This document shows, piece by piece, positions 61,583-64,000 of a stretch of DNA of 64,000 nucleotides. Origin of the DNA: Streptomyces pacificus. Its GTDB lineage: Bacteria > Actinomycetota > Actinomycetes > Streptomycetales > Streptomycetaceae. Positions within the stretch are counted from its first letter, which is position 1, and each line of letters starts with the position of its first letter. A program made the translations under genes and the position numbers. The stretch covers positions 62,001 to 126,000 of the forward strand of contig NZ_BLLG01000010.1 of NCBI RefSeq assembly GCF_011766325.1, in the 5' to 3' direction. Under the pieces are notes generated by a model. It was not told the origin of the DNA, did not search any database, and worked only from the letters and a program-made list of their open reading frames with translations.

Positions 61583-61951
61583 ATGGAACAGAACCTGGAC
61601 GTCGAGGTCGAGATCCACGACCCCAGCACGGCGGTGGTGACGATCCAGGGCGAGCTGGACGTCGACACGGCGACACTGCTCCACCACCATCTGGCCAACC
61701 AGGCCCTCCACGGCCGGCGCCATCTCGTACTGGACCTGTCCGCCGTGGGGTTCATGGACTCCTCCGGGCTGAACGTGCTCATACGCGCCACCAGGGAGGC
61801 GCGGGCCCTGGGGGGAGATCTGCACCTCGCCGCTCCGGCGCCGCAGGTTGCCCGACTGTTCGACCTCACCGGGCTGAGCCTGACGAACGCCGTCCACGAG
61901 AACGTCGAAACGGCGCTCACCACCCTCGGAGGAGCGTGCGCCCCCTCGTGA
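61583..61951 (+). CDS. STAS-domain anti-anti-sigma factor
   Basis: 122 residues. The STAS fold: VTIQGELDVDTATLLHHHLA, phosphoacceptor loop VGFMDSSGLNVLIRA with Ser of DSSG, then LHLAAPAPQVARLFDLTGL. The unphosphorylated form sequesters an anti-sigma kinase. ATG 61583 has GGAGG upstream. It is divergent from the PP2C gene, its likely partner. The cognate kinase is not in the window. Confidence 0.9.
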   Translation: MEQNLDVEVEIHDPSTAVVTIQGELDVDTATLLHHHLANQALHGRRHLVLDLSAVGFMDSSGLNVLIRATREARALGGDLHLAAPAPQVARLFDLTGLSLTNAVHENVETALTTLGGACAPS

Positions 61952-62183
61952 CGGGAACTTCCGCCCGACAGACAGACCCCCGCGCGTGACCGGCACTTCC
62001 GACGGATCCTTCCGCCGGGCCCTCCCTGCCGGGGGCACGCCCCCGCCCGACGCACGCATCCCGGCCGCACACGGGCCGACGGCGCCCCCTTCCGCCGCCG
62101 TGCCGTCGGGGCCCGCCGGCGAGCACCTCCCCCGCGGCGGACGGTGGCGCAGGCCGCCGTCCGCCGCTCTATAGGGTGGGGGC

Positions 62184-62711
62184 GTGGCGAGGACGAACAA
62201 GACGGGGCCGGTGGACACCGCCACCACCGCCGCAGCGACCGGCGCGGTGGCGGGACCGGCCGGGCCGGTGGGCCGCGACCTGCAAGCCTTCGCCGTGGAG
62301 CTGCGCCGGCTGAACGGCGAGATGAACCGGCTCGTCCACGGCTTCGCCGCCGCCCAGGGACTGCACGCCACCGACGTACAGGCGCTGGCCGCGATCCTGG
62401 ACTCCGACACCCCGATGACACCCGGGCGGCTGCGGGAGCACCTCGGACTGACCTCCGGGGCCGTGACGGCGTGCCTCGACCGGCTGGAGCGGGCAGGCCA
62501 CGTTCGCAGATCCCGCGACAGCAGGGACCGCCGGGTCGTCCATCTGCACTACGCCGCGCGCGGAAGGTCCGCCGCACGCGCACACTTCCTGCCGCTCGCC
62601 GAGGCGGCGGCCCGCGCCCAGGAAGGCTTCGACGACGGCGAACTGGCCGTCGTGCTGCGCTTTCTGACCGCGATGAACCAGGAGCTGGACCGCCTCTCCG
62701 GCCGCGGCTGA
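62184..62711 (+). CDS. MarR-family regulator 3
   Basis: 175 residues. Winged helix: LHATDVQALAAILDSDTPMT, LREHLGLTSGAVTACLDRLE, wing RSRDSRDRRVVHLHY. The start is GTG 62184. TATAGG at 62171-62176 is a likely -10, which would give a leaderless or very short-leader transcript. The next gene is an MMPL exporter with a MarR-like palindrome upstream, probably its target. Confidence 0.87.
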   Translation: MARTNKTGPVDTATTAAATGAVAGPAGPVGRDLQAFAVELRRLNGEMNRLVHGFAAAQGLHATDVQALAAILDSDTPMTPGRLREHLGLTSGAVTACLDRLERAGHVRRSRDSRDRRVVHLHYAARGRSAARAHFLPLAEAAARAQEGFDDGELAVVLRFLTAMNQELDRLSGRG

Positions 62712-62737
62712 CCCCCTTCCGCCGACCCGTCCGGCGG

Positions 62738-62769
<32 letters not shown>

Positions 62770-62773
62770 CCAT

Positions 62774-62817
62774 GGGACCCCCTCGGGACCTTTTGGGGAC
62801 CTCTTTGGGACCTTTGC
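62774..62817. repeat. four 11-bp-phased GGGACC repeats
   Basis: GGGACC at 62774, 62785, 62796 and 62807, exactly 11 bp apart, each followed by a pyrimidine-rich pentamer. Located between MarR3 and the MMPL gene. Preceded by GGCGAGGCC 9-bp repeats (about 62741-62769). Confidence 0.85.
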
Positions 62818-62970
62818 GGCAACTCCCCGGGACTCGGAGCATCCGGCGGCGGCCCGCCCCCGGAAGAGGAGGCGCCGTGCCGCCCCGTGACGACCGGCCG
62901 CCCCGCCGGACCGTCCGGCCGCCGGGACCCCGGTTCGGCGCCGGGACCGGCACATGGCAAACTGCTTCAA

Positions 62971-62989
62971 TCATCGAGATAGTCGATGA
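62971..62989. promoter_or_regulatory. MarR-type operator before MMPL
   Basis: TCATCGA-GATAG-TCGATGA is a perfect 7+5+7 inverted repeat, 58 bases before the MMPL ATG. The form is typical of MarR-family sites. Confidence 0.7.
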
Positions 62990-63046
62990 CCGAAACAAAT
63001 ACCCCTCGCCCGTCGCGTGAAGCAACCGCACACACCCGGGAGTGCC

Positions 63047-64000
63047 ATGTCACCCTCCTCGCGTCCGGCCCGCAGGCTGGTACCGCTCCTCCTGCTGGCC
63101 GTCTGGCTCGCCTGCGGCGCCGCCCTGGGCCCCTATGCCGGGAAGCTCGGCGAGGTCGCCACCAACGACCAGGCGGCCTTCCTGCCGCGCAGCGCCGAGT
63201 CCACCAGGGTCGCGGAGGCCCAGGAGGCCTTCCGGCAGGACGAGACGCTCCCGGCGGTCGTCGTCTGGACCCCCGAGGACGGCGCCGTGGACGCGGCGAT
63301 GCAGCGGTCCGCAACCGACGCCCTGGCCTCGCTCGAGGGAGCGACAGGCATCGCGGGCGCCGCGTCCCCCGCCGTCCCCGCCGAGGACGGACGCGCCCTC
63401 CAGGGAGTCGTCCAGCTGCGGCCCGACCTGGGCGAGCAACTCCCCGACGTCCTGGCTGCGGTGCGCCAGGCCGCGGACGGGGTGCCCGGCGCGGCGGCCC
63501 GCATCGCAGGCCCCGCCGCGACCCAGGCCGATCTGTCCGACGCCTTCGCCGGGATCGACGGACTGCTGCTGGCCGTCGCCCTCGCCACCGTGCTGCTGAT
63601 CCTGCTGCTGGTGTACCGCAGCGTGCTGCTGCCGCTGGTCGTGATCGCCGGTGCCGTCCTCTCACTCGCCCTGGCCTGCGCCGTGGTCTACGCACTCGCC
63701 GACCGCGACGTGGTGCGGGTCGACGGGCAGGTCCAGGGCATCCTGTCCATCCTCGTGATCGGCGCCGCGACCGACTACGCACTGCTGCTGACGGCCCGCT
63801 ACCGCGAGGAACTGGCCGGGCGGACGGACCGGTTCGCGGCGATGAAGGCGGCGCTGCGCCGGTCCACCGGCCCCGTCGTGGCGAGCGCTGCCACCGTCGC
63901 CCTCGGCCTTCTCGCACTCCTGTTCAGCGATCTGACCAACAACCGGGCCCTCGGGCCGGTCGGCGCCATCGGCATCGTCTGCGCCGTGCTCAGCGCCCTC
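63047..64000 (+). CDS. MMPL-family RND transporter (partial, 3' end outside window)
   Basis: 318 residues visible of an expected 700 or so. A first membrane helix (LVPLLLLAVWLACGAALG) is followed by an exported domain (FLPRSAESTRVAEAQEAF), then helices LLLAVALATVLLILLLVYRS, LVVIAGAVLSLALACAVVYA and the family motif GAATDYALLLTARYREEL. It is a proton-driven lipid or drug exporter. ATG 63047. Upstream palindrome and MarR gene suggest drug- or lipid-inducible expression. Confidence 0.9.
   Translation, partial: MSPSSRPARRLVPLLLLAVWLACGAALGPYAGKLGEVATNDQAAFLPRSAESTRVAEAQEAFRQDETLPAVVVWTPEDGAVDAAMQRSATDALASLEGATGIAGAASPAVPAEDGRALQGVVQLRPDLGEQLPDVLAAVRQAADGVPGAAARIAGPAATQADLSDAFAGIDGLLLAVALATVLLILLLVYRSVLLPLVVIAGAVLSLALACAVVYALADRDVVRVDGQVQGILSILVIGAATDYALLLTARYREELAGRTDRFAAMKAALRRSTGPVVASAATVALGLLALLFSDLTNNRALGPVGAIGIVCAVLSAL

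Overview
The window is high-GC DNA (strong G/C bias at third codon positions, GTG and TTG starts, ATGA overlaps) that reads as a Streptomyces chromosome segment, probably from an arm. About 57 protein genes are supported. I see no rRNA, tRNA, insertion sequence, integrase or CRISPR array. Many spacers and some coding regions carry short tandem repeats of 6-18 bp.

Region 1 (0-18 kb): glyoxylate and purine-nitrogen salvage. A thiamine-binding protein and an HTH regulator are divergent from hyi (hydroxypyruvate isomerase), glxR (tartronate semialdehyde reductase) and a catalase. gcl (glyoxylate carboligase) lies 9 kb away. The hyi and gcl promoters share paired 15-bp palindromes at the same 21-bp spacing, which suggests one repressor. 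Between them lie an LCP cell-wall ligase, an NfeD-flotillin pair and a two-RCK channel-like protein. After gcl come a zinc-ribbon protein with a degenerate Mrr-like fold, an acetyltransferase and an acyl-CoA synthetase.

Region 2 (18-31 kb): CorA; a copper operon (a CopZ-like protein missing half of its CxxC motif, then CopA) behind CsoR-type palindromes; sigK-rskA with a membrane molybdopterin oxidoreductase, a fasciclin lipoprotein and a DUF4394 protein; a PucR-type regulator; and an integral membrane protein.

Region 3 (31-52 kb) is the most interesting part: an isonitrile and copper gene set. A minus-strand operon encodes an MFS exporter, an asparagine-synthetase-like amidotransferase, a cytochrome P450 and a PvcA/Dit1-type isocyanide synthase, followed by a CobF-VOC fusion. 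Next to it are copZ, a FecBCD-type importer, an ECF sigma factor, a His/Met-rich membrane protein, an operon of a His-rich peptide, CopA2 and a membrane-anchored PCu(A)C protein, a Cys-rich mini-protein, a second membrane paralogue and a PepSY protein. Four promoters here (exporter operon, copZ, importer operon, copA2 operon) match CCGGGAAC-N17-CGAC-N3-TGG exactly. The copA2 copy has a CsoR-like palindrome inside its spacer. I infer one ECF-controlled system that makes and exports an isonitrile carboxamide, re-imports a metallophore, and handles copper: a candidate chalkophore locus.

Region 4 (52-64 kb): two CorC/HlyC-type membrane proteins, a Spo0M homologue, an M56 peptidase with a BlaI-type repressor, a DUF5133 protein, tandem MarR regulators, a PP2C phosphatase with a changed metal residue, a STAS anti-anti-sigma factor, and a MarR-MMPL pair with a clear palindrome and four 11-bp-phased repeats. 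The MMPL gene runs off the right edge.
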